Source: Stutzerimonas kunmingensis (GTDB taxonomy: Bacteria; Pseudomonadota; Gammaproteobacteria; Pseudomonadales; Pseudomonadaceae). From it: 64,000 nt of DNA. Below, in pieces: positions 1-8,689 of the stretch. The stretch spans positions 310,001-374,000 of the forward strand of contig NZ_FORS01000004.1 in assembly GCF_900114065.1 (NCBI RefSeq), given 5' to 3'. The notes under the pieces were generated by a model. The model was not told where the DNA came from, ran no database searches, and was given only the letters and a program-made list of their open reading frames with translations. Position numbers and translations under genes: made by a program. Numbering within the stretch: position 1 is the stretch's first letter; every line of letters begins with the position of its first letter.

Positions 1-1634
1 TGGTCTCCAACTACGCCAACGACTTCGATCTGTCCTCGATCCCGATCGCCGCCATCGAGCGCATTGAGGTGATCCGCGGGCCGATGTCCTCGCTCTACGG
101 CGCCGATGCCATTGGTGGCGTGGTCAACGTGATCCTGCGTAAACCGACCGCCGACACCAGGGCCGGCATCGCCTACGGCTACGAGCACCCGACCGAGGGT
201 GATTCCGGTGACAGCCACAAGACCAGCGGCTACATCAGCGGTGCGCTGATCGAGGACAAGCTGCTCGGCAACCTGATCGTCGAGGGCACCGACCAGGCTG
301 CCTGGGGTTCGGACCAGACTACGTCGCCCCTGATTGATGCCGCCGAAAAACGCCAGAACGCCAGCGCCTACGGCAGCCTGAGCTGGCTGCTAGACGAGCG
401 CCAGAGCATCGACCTCGACCTGAGCTATCGTGAGGACGACCGCAAGGGCACCTGGAGCAACTCGGGCTTCGCCTTTCCGACCAACGTTCAGGAGATGGAA
501 CGCAGCGCCTTCGGCCTGACCCACAACGGCAGCTGGGACGGCTTCAACTCGCGGGTCCGCTACTACTACGAAGACGTCGACCTGATGGACGACTCCGAGG
601 TCATGACCGACCTGCGCGGCGGCCGCTTCAGCAACGTCAACCAGACCAACCATACGGTCGACGGCCAGGTGACCGCGTTCCTCGGCAACCACCTGCTGAC
701 CCTGGGCAGCGAACTGCGCCGCACCGAACTCAGCCACAGCAACAACCTGGGTTCGGAGATCGAGGTCGATCAGCAGGCGCTCTACCTGCAGGACGAGTTC
801 TCCCTGGGACAGCTGGATATCACCCTCGGCACCCGCTGGGATGATCACGAAAGCTACGGCAGCGAATTCAGCCCGCGCGCCTACGGCGTGTACAACATGA
901 GCGACAGCTGGGTGATCAAGGGCGGCGTGGGCAAGTCGTTCAAGGCGCCGAGCATTGCCCAATCCGATCCCACCTACGTGGAAATCGCCTGCCGTGGCTA
1001 CTGCGTGACGGTCGGCAACGAGGATCTCAAGCCGGAAACCGCCACCAGTTACGAGCTCGGCACCTTCTACCAGAACGACCGCCTGCAGGCCGGCATCATG
1101 TTCTTCCAGACCGACATCGAAGACATGATCAGCACCGAAACGACGCGGCTGATTCGGGTGAACGGCCAGATCGTCGCCGCCGACCCGGTGCTGACCACCT
1201 ACAACCAGCCCCATGTGCGGATCAAGGGTTACGAGTTGCAGGGCAACTACCTGCTGAGCGACCGCATCGGCCTGCGCGCGAACTACACCTACTCCGACGC
1301 CAAGGATCGCGACACCGACGAGCCGATCCGCAACTCGCCGCAGCATATCGCCAACCTGGGTGCCGACTGGCAGGCGCTGCCAAAGCTCGGTCTGAACCTC
1401 GATTACCAGTACACCGGCAGCCAGTACCTGTACGACGTGGCGCGTTCCGGGGCGTTCGAGACAGGTGCCTTCCACACCCTGAGCCTCGGTGCCCGCTACC
1501 AGGCCACCAAGCAGCTGACACTCAACGGCGGGCTCAACAACCTGACCAACGAGAAGCGCGACGAGGTGGCTCAGGCCGTCGACAACATCCTCATGGGTCG
1601 CACGCTTTTCGTCGGTTTCGCCTACGACATCTGA
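1..1634 (+). CDS. TonB-dependent outer-membrane receptor, 5' end cut by window edge
   Basis: The reading frame is open from base 3 to the stop at 1634, so about 543 residues of the C-terminal part are visible. The first residues are the end of a plug domain, with the IERIEVIRGPMSSLYG stretch typical of FepA/CirA/BtuB-type receptors, followed by NVILRK. The rest is a 22-strand barrel-type sequence with alternating polar and aromatic residues, an extracellular CRGYC cysteine pair, and a C-terminal strand ending GFAYDI. Such receptors bring ferric siderophores or other scarce ligands into the periplasm using TonB energy. The downstream FecCD-type permease, ATPase and binding-protein genes support ferric-siderophore uptake. 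The signal peptide, TonB box and any Fur box lie outside the window. The ligand cannot be named from sequence. Confidence 0.93.
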   Translation, partial: VSNYANDFDLSSIPIAAIERIEVIRGPMSSLYGADAIGGVVNVILRKPTADTRAGIAYGYEHPTEGDSGDSHKTSGYISGALIEDKLLGNLIVEGTDQAAWGSDQTTSPLIDAAEKRQNASAYGSLSWLLDERQSIDLDLSYREDDRKGTWSNSGFAFPTNVQEMERSAFGLTHNGSWDGFNSRVRYYYEDVDLMDDSEVMTDLRGGRFSNVNQTNHTVDGQVTAFLGNHLLTLGSELRRTELSHSNNLGSEIEVDQQALYLQDEFSLGQLDITLGTRWDDHESYGSEFSPRAYGVYNMSDSWVIKGGVGKSFKAPSIAQSDPTYVEIACRGYCVTVGNEDLKPETATSYELGTFYQNDRLQAGIMFFQTDIEDMISTETTRLIRVNGQIVAADPVLTTYNQPHVRIKGYELQGNYLLSDRIGLRANYTYSDAKDRDTDEPIRNSPQHIANLGADWQALPKLGLNLDYQYTGSQYLYDVARSGAFETGAFHTLSLGARYQATKQLTLNGGLNNLTNEKRDEVAQAVDNILMGRTLFVGFAYDI

Positions 1635-1641
1635 CGCCCCG

Positions 1642-1663
1642 CCCGGCGGCGCGAGCCGCCGGG
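1642..1663. terminator. GC-rich hairpin between receptor and permease genes
   Basis: The arms CCCGGCGGC and GCCGCCGGG form a perfect 9-bp stem closed by a GCGA loop, a GNRA-type tetraloop. It lies 8 bases after the receptor stop. No T tract follows, so it may reduce read-through or stabilise mRNA ends rather than act as a full intrinsic terminator. Confidence 0.45.
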
Positions 1664-1688
1664 TTCACCTGGAGACGCGAAGTGAACC

Positions 1689-2723
1689 ATGCCGACTGAT
1701 CAGAGGATGCCCAGGTCGCAGAAGACCACGCTGATTGCCGGCGGCGGGCTTCTACTCGTGCTGCTGACGCTGTCCCTGGCCACCGGTGCCGGCGTGTATG
1801 GTGCCGACTCCGTGTTCGGCTATCTGCTCGGCCAGCCCGACTACCTGGCCGACGACAAGCTGGCTATGGTCGTCGATACCCTGCGGCTGCCGCGCACCCT
1901 CGCCGCGCTGGTAGTGGGCGCCAGCCTCGCAATCGCCGCCTCGCTGCTGCAGAGCGCGACACGCAATCCGCTGGCCGAACCCGGCCTGCTCGGTGTCAAT
2001 GCCGGCGCGGTGCTCGGGCTGGTGATCGGCCTGATCTATTTCGGCGTCGAGTCGACCCGGGGCTACCTGCTCTGGTCCGGCGCCGGCGCCCTGCTGGGCA
2101 ACCTGCTGGTGCTGGGCGTCGGCCTGATGCTGGGTCAGGCCAGCCCGCTGAAGCTGATTCTTGCCGGGGTGGCGCTTGGCGCGATCTTCGGCGGTCTGGC
2201 GAATTTCCTGCTGCTCTCCACGCGGGTGGCGCTGGAGCAGTTCCGCTTTTGGAACCTTGGCTCGCTGTCGGCCTCCAGCCTCGATGCGGTCGAGACGGTC
2301 AGCCCGCTGGCCGTGCTCGGACTGGTGCTGGCGACGCTGCTCTGCCGTCAGCTGACCCTGATGCAGATGGGCGATAGCCAGGCCCGCGCGCTGGGCATCC
2401 ATACCGGTTGGGTGCGCCTCGGCGTGCTGGCGGCATCCACCCTGCTCACCGCCTGCGCCATCTCGCTGGCCGGGCCGATCGGCTTTCTCGGTTTTCTCGC
2501 CGCCTATTGCGCGCGCCGCATCGAGCCGGTGGCACTGCTGCGGCAACTGCTGTTTTCCACGCTGTTCGGCATGCTCTTCCTGCTCGCCGCCGACGTGCTC
2601 TCGCGCTGGCTGCTACAGCCGTACGAACTGCCCGTCGGCACCCTGCTGGCCGCGCTCGGCGCGCCGGCGCTGATCGCCATCGTGCTGCGCGGCGGCTTTC
2701 GTTCCCTGTTGACGGTGAGGTAG
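1689..2723 (+). CDS. FecCD-family iron-siderophore ABC permease (first subunit)
   Basis: This is a 344-residue, very hydrophobic protein with about nine to ten predicted membrane segments, the usual length for FecC/BtuC/FepD permeases. Family landmarks are the LRLPRTLAALVVGASL stretch (about residues 60-75), QSATRNPLAEPGLLGVNAGA (about 90-110), and the ARALGIHTGWVRLG cytoplasmic loop that contacts the ATPase. It should form one half of the inner-membrane channel carrying ferric siderophore into the cytoplasm. The ATG at 1689 follows a GGAGACGCGAAG stretch. The next permease starts only 2 bases after its stop, so the genes are co-transcribed. This subunit looks intact, but its partners are damaged. 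Confidence 0.93.
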   Translation: MPTDQRMPRSQKTTLIAGGGLLLVLLTLSLATGAGVYGADSVFGYLLGQPDYLADDKLAMVVDTLRLPRTLAALVVGASLAIAASLLQSATRNPLAEPGLLGVNAGAVLGLVIGLIYFGVESTRGYLLWSGAGALLGNLLVLGVGLMLGQASPLKLILAGVALGAIFGGLANFLLLSTRVALEQFRFWNLGSLSASSLDAVETVSPLAVLGLVLATLLCRQLTLMQMGDSQARALGIHTGWVRLGVLAASTLLTACAISLAGPIGFLGFLAAYCARRIEPVALLRQLLFSTLFGMLFLLAADVLSRWLLQPYELPVGTLLAALGAPALIAIVLRGGFRSLLTVR

Positions 2724-2725
2724 CC

Positions 2726-3413
2726 ATGACCTCCATCCCCACACCTTCCGGCGTCTGGACGCTGCGCCTCGGTGGCATCAGCCTGCTGCTGCATCGGCGC
2801 AGTTGGTTGATGTTCACCCTGCTCGTGCTGGTACTGCTGGGCTTGACCGTACTGGCGACCAGCCTCGGCAGCGGCCATCTCGGCGTGCCCGACGTCATCG
2901 CCACCCTCACCGGAAACGGCAGCAGGCTGCAGGAAATCATGCTCTTCAAGATTCGCCTGCCGCGGGTCGCCGCCGCGATCATCGCCGGGCTGGCCATGGG
3001 CATGGCCGGCTGCCTGATCCAGACCCTGGTACGCAACCGCCTGGCGACACCGGACATGATCGGTGTGAACGAGGGCGCCTCGCTGGCTGTGGTCGTCTTC
3101 GCCCTCTACCTGACCCTCGGCAACTGGCCATGGTGGGCGTCGCCACTCGGAGCCGCGCTGGCGGCCGCCGCATTGTTCGCCCTGTGCCGACGCCCCGGCG
3201 AGCAGGGCTACCTGTTCATCGTCATCGGCATTGCGCTGTCGGAACTGCTCGGCGCCCTCGGCGACTTCGCCATGTCGACGCAACCCCTCGCTCACTTGGG
3301 CAGCATCTACCTGTGGACCATGGGCCACTTCGCCGGTGTCAGCTATCAGACGGTCAAGCCCGTCGCAATGCTGCTGTTGCTGCTCTGCCCGCTGATGGCG
3401 CTGGTCAATCGGC
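2726..3413 (+). pseudogene. FecCD-family permease (second subunit), C-terminal third deleted
   Basis: The ATG at 2726 opens a clear second FecCD permease with IRLPRVAAAIIAGLAMG, QTLVRNRLATPDMIGVNEGA and several membrane segments. Family-like sequence stops at about residue 229 (CPLMALVNRPR). The frame then continues through unrelated, Arg/Pro-rich sequence to a stop at 3730. That tail is the following ATPase gene read in the wrong frame. Full-length relatives run about 330-350 residues, so roughly 100 residues are gone, including the cytoplasmic loop that docks the ATPase. The protein is probably not functional. The join lies near 3405-3417; a local assembly error is the main alternative. Confidence 0.85.
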
Positions 3414-3971
3414 CGCGTGGAACAGCTGGTGCAGTACGGCCGCCATCCGCATCAGGGCTGGTTCAACCAGTGGAGCGCGGAAGACGCCCGCCAGGTCGCA
3501 CGCGCCCGCGAGGTGATGCAGCTCGACGCGATCTGGCAACGCAGCGCCGCCTCGCTCTCGGGTGGCCAGGCGCAACGGGCCTGGCTCGGCATGATCCTGG
3601 CGCAGAACACCGACCTGATCCTGCTCGACGAACCCACGAGCGCGCTGGACATCGGCCACCAGGCCGAGGTGATGGAAGCCGTGCACCAGATCGCCGCGGC
3701 CGGGCGCACGGTGCTGATCGTGATCCATGACCTCGGCGTGGCCGCCCGTTACTGCGATGAGCTGATCGCCCTGGCCGACGGCCGGGTGCAGGCCATCGGC
3801 CCGGCGCGGCAGGTGATGACCAAGGCCCTGGTCGACCGCCTTTACGACACCGACGTCGACATCCTTCCGGCCCCCGGCGACGGCGCGCCGGTGATCGTGC
3901 CGCGCCGCCGTACCCGTGCCCTCCAGCAACCCACTCTCCGAGAACACCCCGAAACGGAAGGTATGCAATGA
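3414..3971 (+). pseudogene. FecE-like siderophore ABC ATPase, N-terminal third (Walker A) deleted
   Basis: From about 3414 the frame reads VEQLVQYGRHPHQG, which in FecE/FepC-type ATPases lies just after the Q-loop. The signature LSGGQAQRAWLGM, Walker B LILLDEPTSALD and H-loop VIHDLGVAARY follow, with a normal C-terminus. About 185 residues remain of a family length near 255-270. The Walker A P-loop and Q-loop are missing, so it cannot bind ATP normally. A GTG at 3417 could in principle start translation of the fragment. The stop overlaps the ATG of the binding-protein gene (ATGA-type overlap at 3968-3971), which preserves the original operon architecture. Confidence 0.87.
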
Positions 3972-4912
3972 CCCTCAAGACCCCACGTCACCTGGCCGCC
4001 GCCCTGCTGGCCAGCCTGCTCGCCCTGCCCGCACTGGCCGATACGCGCCAGGTGAGCGATGCCATGGGCAACACCGTCACCGTGCCGGAAACGCCGAAGC
4101 GGGTGATCACCCTCAGCGAAATCGATCTGGATACCGCGCTCGCCCTTGGCGTCACCCCGGTGGGCACCATCAACGGCCGCGGCCAGGCCGTACCGCCGCG
4201 CTACCTCGAGGGCAAGCTGCCGGCGGACGTCCCGGTGGTCGGTGATCTGGACAATCCGAATCTGGAAACCCTGCTCGAACTGGAGCCCGATCTGATCCTC
4301 ACCGGCCCGGTAAAGCCGGAGCAGCTGGCGATCCTCAACGAGATCGCGCCGACCGTGATCACCTACAGTTGGGGTCGCCCCTGGCAGGAAACCATGCAGC
4401 GCACCGCACAGATCCTGAACAAGAACGCCGAAGCCAACGCCGTGCTGGACCGCTACCGCGCCCGGGTCGAGCAGGCGCGCGAGCGGCTGAGCACGCATCA
4501 GGCCGAAACCCTCAGCATCGTGCGCTGGAATCCCAAGGGCCCCTCGTACATGTTCAAGGACGCCTTCGCCAGCACGGTCATCGAAGACCTCGGCCTCACC
4601 CGCCCCGCCCATCAGCAGGACCCCGGCCACACCCACTCGATGGCACTGAGCCTGGAGTCCTTGGAACTGCTGGATGCCGACTGGCTGGTGATCGGCACCC
4701 TGGCTACCAGCGGCGAGGCGGTCGAGGCCATGCGTCAGGCCGAACAGACCCCGGCGTTCGGCCAGCTCTCGGCGCTGCAGAGCAAACGCTTCGGCGCTGT
4801 CGACGGCTCGCTGTGGACGTCCGTCGGCGGTCCGCTGGCGGCACTGCAGGTGATCGAGGACGTCGAGAACTTGCTCGGCAAGGCCGATGCAGAGCCGGTC
4901 ACAAGGGACTGA
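3968..4912 (+). CDS. Iron-siderophore ABC transporter periplasmic binding protein
   Basis: This 314-residue protein has a clear signal peptide (residues 1 to about 25, cleavage near ALA-DT). It then shows the FecB/FhuD-type fold signatures VTVPETPKRVITLSEIDLD, a long central helix region, and LELEPDLILTGPVKPEQL. It should capture ferric siderophore in the periplasm and deliver it to the permease pair encoded upstream. Its ATG overlaps the stop of the ATPase fragment by 4 bases, so it is the last gene of the siderophore operon. The gene looks intact although the transporter core before it is broken, so it may now work with another permease or be decaying. Confidence 0.9.
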   Translation: MTLKTPRHLAAALLASLLALPALADTRQVSDAMGNTVTVPETPKRVITLSEIDLDTALALGVTPVGTINGRGQAVPPRYLEGKLPADVPVVGDLDNPNLETLLELEPDLILTGPVKPEQLAILNEIAPTVITYSWGRPWQETMQRTAQILNKNAEANAVLDRYRARVEQARERLSTHQAETLSIVRWNPKGPSYMFKDAFASTVIEDLGLTRPAHQQDPGHTHSMALSLESLELLDADWLVIGTLATSGEAVEAMRQAEQTPAFGQLSALQSKRFGAVDGSLWTSVGGPLAALQVIEDVENLLGKADAEPVTRD

Positions 4913-4924
4913 CTCGATCCAGCG

Positions 4925-5860
4925 TCAGGCCGAAAACAGCAGTGCCTTGAGCCCGCTCTCGGGGCTGATGTCAGGAAACTCCGGCGGGTTCTCCAGGCGC
5001 TGCTCGAAGCGCAGCTGCGGCGCCTCGGCAGCCATGCCCTGGATCAGGAAGTCCGCGCCGATATCCGGGTCATTCACGCAGGCCAGCACCTGGCCGCCGC
5101 CGTCCAGCAACTCCGGCAGCTTGCGCAGGATCTTCTGGTAATCGCGGGTCAGGGCGAAGCTGCCCTTCTGGAAGGAAGGCGGGTCGATGATGATCAGGTC
5201 ATAAGGCCCGAGCTTGCGCACCTTGCCCCACGACTTGAACAGTTCGTGGCCGAGAAAGCTGACCCTGCTGAGATCGTGACCATTGAGGCGATGGTTCTCC
5301 CGCCCACGGGTCAGCGCGGCACTGGCCATGTCCAAATTGACCACGTGTTCGGCGCCACCGGCGATCGCCGCGACGGAAAAGCCGCAGGTGTAGGCGAACA
5401 GGTTGAGCACCCGTTTGCCCTGCGCGTGTTCCTGCACCCAATGGCGGCCGTAGCGCATATCGAGGAACAGGCCGTTGTTCTGCTTGCGCCCGAGATCAAG
5501 CTTGTAGCGCAGACCGTTCTCGCTGATCAGCCACTCGGCGGGCACATCGCCCAGCAACGCTTCGGTCGGCGCGTCCAGCAGATAGCGATGCTGCAGCAGC
5601 AAGCGCTGTGCCTGGCTCTGCTTCCAGGCCGGGGATTCGGTCAGCGCCATGAGCATCTGCTCTAGCGCCGCCCGTTCCGCCTCGCCCGGATCACGGAACA
5701 GCGCCACCAGCACCAAGCCCTGCAGCCAGTCGACTGTCAGCTGTTCGAGCCCCGGATAGCAGCGGCCGCGACCATGGAACAGTCGTCGCGTCTCGCTGGG
5801 CACATTGGCCAACGCGTCGAGCAGGTGATTTTGCAGGGTGGTGAGGTGTTCGGGTGTCAT
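4925..5860 (-). CDS. Class I SAM-dependent methyltransferase (RlmI/RlmK-like)
   Basis: The gene encodes 311 residues. The C-terminal half is a Rossmann-type methyltransferase domain: NGLFLDMRYGRHWV, the SAM motif LNLFAYTCGFSVAAIAGGA (about residues 170-188), an acidic strand NLDMASAAL, and the catalytic-type motif IIIDPPSF. This arrangement, including the DPPSF motif, is that of the COG1092 group of 23S rRNA cytosine-C5 methyltransferases. The protein lacks the N-terminal PUA domain of full-length RlmI. It probably methylates RNA in the cytoplasm, but the substrate is not proven. It converges with the siderophore operon, leaving only 12 bases between the two stops. A strong Shine-Dalgarno is not evident before the ATG at 5860. 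Confidence 0.85.
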   Translation of the reverse strand: MTPEHLTTLQNHLLDALANVPSETRRLFHGRGRCYPGLEQLTVDWLQGLVLVALFRDPGEAERAALEQMLMALTESPAWKQSQAQRLLLQHRYLLDAPTEALLGDVPAEWLISENGLRYKLDLGRKQNNGLFLDMRYGRHWVQEHAQGKRVLNLFAYTCGFSVAAIAGGAEHVVNLDMASAALTRGRENHRLNGHDLSRVSFLGHELFKSWGKVRKLGPYDLIIIDPPSFQKGSFALTRDYQKILRKLPELLDGGGQVLACVNDPDIGADFLIQGMAAEAPQLRFEQRLENPPEFPDISPESGLKALLFSA

Positions 5861-5921
5861 GGGCGGGCATCGTCGGCAGCGTGGCCGCGCATTCTAAACG
5901 CAGCCGCCGCCGATGCCAGGC

Positions 5922-6932
5922 TCAGATATCCAGGCAGATCTTGCCGAAGTGCTGGTTGGTTTCCTGGTAGCGGAACGCCTCGACGATATCGTCCACGGCG
6001 AAGTGCTTGTCGATGACCGGACGGATGCCGTTGGCATCGATGGCGCGGATCATCTCTTGCTGCTGCGCGCGGCTGCCCACCAGCACACCCTGCAGACGCA
6101 GCTGGCGCACCAGGGCCGGTACCAGCGGCAGCTCGCCGGCAACGCCGGTGAGGATGCCGATCACCGAGATATGCCCGCCAATGCGCGCCGCCACCATTGA
6201 CTGCTCCAGCGTCGCCGGCCCACCGACTTCGATCACGTGGTCGACGCCGCGGCCGTCGGTCATCTTGCGCACCGTCTCGCCCCAGGCCGGCGTGCTGCGG
6301 TAGTTGATCAGGTGATCGGCGCCCATCTCGCGCAGGCGCTCCAGCTTGGCATCGCTGGACGAGGTGGCGATGACCGTGGCGCCGGCCATCTTGGCGAACT
6401 GCAGGGCAAAGATGGAAACGCCGCCGGTGCCCTGGATCAGCACGCTGTCGCCGGGTTTCAGCTTGCCGTCGGCCATCAGCGCACGCCAGGCAGTGAGGCC
6501 GGCGGTGGTCAGCGTAGACGCCTCGGCATGACTGTAGCCCTTGGGCGCATGGGTGAACGAGGTGGCGCGGGCGGTGACCATTTCCCGTGCATAACCATCG
6601 ACGCCATCGCCCGGCACCGTGGCGAAACCCTCGATCAGCGGCTCACCGGCCAGCCAGTCGGGGAAGAAGGTGCTGACCACCGCATCGCCAACGGCGAATT
6701 CAGTCACGCCCGAACCCACCGCCACCACTTCACCGGCACCATCGGCCATGGGAATGCGTGGCTCGCTGGGGCCCCACATGCCGCTGACCACCGCGAAATC
6801 GTGGTAGTTGAGCGAGTTGGCGCGCAGGCGCACGGTGATCTCGCCGGCCTCCGGCCTGGGGGCCTCGCTGGTGCCGACGATGACCCGGTCATAACCGCCG
6901 CCGGGCTGTACGAATATGGCTTTGTGGCTCAT
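5922..6932 (-). CDS. MDR-family NAD(P)-dependent alcohol dehydrogenase / quinone oxidoreductase-like
   Basis: This 336-residue protein has an N-terminal GroES-like domain (RANSLNYHDFAVVSG, IPMADGAGEVVAVG) and a C-terminal Rossmann domain. The latter contains VLIQGTGGVSIFALQFAK and SSDAKLERLREMGADHLINY. The Cys/His set of zinc-dependent alcohol dehydrogenases is not evident, so it belongs with zinc-independent MDR enzymes acting on enones or quinones. The ATG at 6932 was preferred to longer frames because AGGAG sits 9 bases upstream and MSHKAIF matches family N-termini. It is divergent from the esterase gene at 7172. Confidence 0.88.
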   Translation of the reverse strand: MSHKAIFVQPGGGYDRVIVGTSEAPRPEAGEITVRLRANSLNYHDFAVVSGMWGPSEPRIPMADGAGEVVAVGSGVTEFAVGDAVVSTFFPDWLAGEPLIEGFATVPGDGVDGYAREMVTARATSFTHAPKGYSHAEASTLTTAGLTAWRALMADGKLKPGDSVLIQGTGGVSIFALQFAKMAGATVIATSSSDAKLERLREMGADHLINYRSTPAWGETVRKMTDGRGVDHVIEVGGPATLEQSMVAARIGGHISVIGILTGVAGELPLVPALVRQLRLQGVLVGSRAQQQEMIRAIDANGIRPVIDKHFAVDDIVEAFRYQETNQHFGKICLDI

Positions 6933-7171
6933 TGGAATTCTCCTCTGGTAATGGGATGACGTGCATGGGAACGGCCGACAGCGGCATCGTTCGACCTGCC
7001 GAAGCCTGCTGCGCATCGCTGCTCGAATGCGCGACAGCATAGCCAATCCGCCATCGACATGGCGGCCGCGAACTTACCTCCTTCGCCATCGTCGAAAGCG
7101 CGTTCGCCAATTGTCCACGGCTCGCCCGCAGGCAGCCGCACGAAACTGCCCAGCGCATCCGGAACAACTTC

Positions 7172-8671
7172 ATGCCCCATCGCCCTGATCAACCGACGAT
7201 CCTGCACAGCACCCTCGCCGCCGCACTCCTGCTCGCCCTGGCCACGCCCAGCCTGGCGGCCGAAACAGAGGGGCAGCTGGCCGCCCGCGACGCCGAGAAC
7301 AAGCGCCTGACCGCCGAGCTCCTGGCCAAGCCGAACGAGCTGACCCAGCCGCTGGAAAGCAAGTACAACCACATCATCACCTACGGCCAGTCGCTCGCCT
7401 CCGCCGCCGAGGGCTGGCCGGCGCTGTCCGTCGCGCCACGCTACGACAACCTGATGCTCGGCCAGTCACCACGCTCGGCAGCCTTCAGCGGCGCGTCGTT
7501 CAAGCCAGTGGGCGAAGCAGCCTTCACCCCGCTGCGTGCCGTGGTGCAGCAGAAGAGCAACGCGGCCGTGGTGCTCGATGCAGAGAAGGTCGGCAAGCTC
7601 GCGCCGCAGGCGCAGGAGGAAGGCGAATCGGTGGAAGTCGGCGCGCTGAATATGGCACGTCGGCTCTATCTGCATCACCTCGGCCGCGACACCGATCCGG
7701 AACACCTGTTCGTCGCCAGCAACGCCTCGACCTCGGGTCGCTCCATCGCCCAGCTCTCGAAAACCGGCGGCACCAACGAATACCTGCGCGTGACCCAGGC
7801 CGTCGATCAGGCCAAGGCGCTGGCCGACGCGCAACAGGCCAGTTACAGCATCAGCGCATTCTTCTGGCTGCAGGGCGAGTACGACTATTCCCATACCAAT
7901 GGCGGCAAGAACGATCAGGCGTACTACAAGGCCAAGCTGCGCCAGCTGCGCGACGACCTCTATGCCGACACCGCCAAGGCCATCGCCGGGCAGGAAAAGA
8001 TGCCGGCCTTCTTCAGCTACCAGACCGACGCCAAATCCTCGGTCAAGGACGGTTCGCTCGCGGTCGGCATGGCGCAGTGGGAACTGGCCCAGGAAGAACC
8101 CGGCTGGTACCTGGTCGGCCCGGTCTACCCCTACACCGACAAGGGCGTGCACCTATCGGCGAACGGCTATCGCTGGTTCGGCCAGATGCTCGGCAAGGTC
8201 TACCACCACGTCGTCGTCGAGCGTAAAGGCTGGACCCCACTCGCACCGCGCCAGGCCACGGCGAACGGCCGCGACGTGTTGATCGACTACCATGTGCCGC
8301 ACCCGCCATTGGCGTTCGACCAGCCGTACCTCGGCCACCAGGCCCGCGACGTGAATAACAAGGGTTTCGTGCTGCGTGACGACAACGGCGAAGTGCCCAT
8401 CGAAGCCGTCGACATTGTCGCCGACACCGTCGTGCGGCTGCGCGCCGGTCGCGATCTCAGCGGTCAGCCACGCATCAGCTACGCCAGCCACCAGGTCGGC
8501 GGCGCCGGCCAGCTACGCGACAGCGACCCGATGCGCGCCGACGCTACCTACGAATACCTGCCCGACCTCATGCCTGCCGAAGCCAACATCAAGGCACTGG
8601 TGCACCAGCCCTACCCGCTGCACAACTGGAGCATCGCCTTCGATATCGCCGCGCAGGGTGGTGAACGCTGA
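7172..8671 (+). CDS. Secreted SGNH/SASA-type hydrolase (probable carbohydrate acetylesterase)
   Basis: The 499-residue product begins with a signal peptide (about residues 1-30, TPSLAA then ETEG). Near residues 70-75 it has YGQS, the nucleophile block of sialate-O-acetylesterase (SASA) domains, with S74 as candidate nucleophile. WLQGEYDYS follows at about 235. Near the end of the catalytic domain is DKGVHLSANGYRWFG, with D323 and H327 as the likely Asp-His pair. The last about 130 residues look like a separate beta-rich domain. It is probably exported to the periplasm or beyond to deacetylate a polysaccharide; the substrate is unknown. Family assignment rests on these motifs only. It converges with the carrier gene at 8690. 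Confidence 0.75.
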   Translation: MPHRPDQPTILHSTLAAALLLALATPSLAAETEGQLAARDAENKRLTAELLAKPNELTQPLESKYNHIITYGQSLASAAEGWPALSVAPRYDNLMLGQSPRSAAFSGASFKPVGEAAFTPLRAVVQQKSNAAVVLDAEKVGKLAPQAQEEGESVEVGALNMARRLYLHHLGRDTDPEHLFVASNASTSGRSIAQLSKTGGTNEYLRVTQAVDQAKALADAQQASYSISAFFWLQGEYDYSHTNGGKNDQAYYKAKLRQLRDDLYADTAKAIAGQEKMPAFFSYQTDAKSSVKDGSLAVGMAQWELAQEEPGWYLVGPVYPYTDKGVHLSANGYRWFGQMLGKVYHHVVVERKGWTPLAPRQATANGRDVLIDYHVPHPPLAFDQPYLGHQARDVNNKGFVLRDDNGEVPIEAVDIVADTVVRLRAGRDLSGQPRISYASHQVGGAGQLRDSDPMRADATYEYLPDLMPAEANIKALVHQPYPLHNWSIAFDIAAQGGER

Positions 8672-8689
8672 GTCGAAGCAAGGTGGAAT

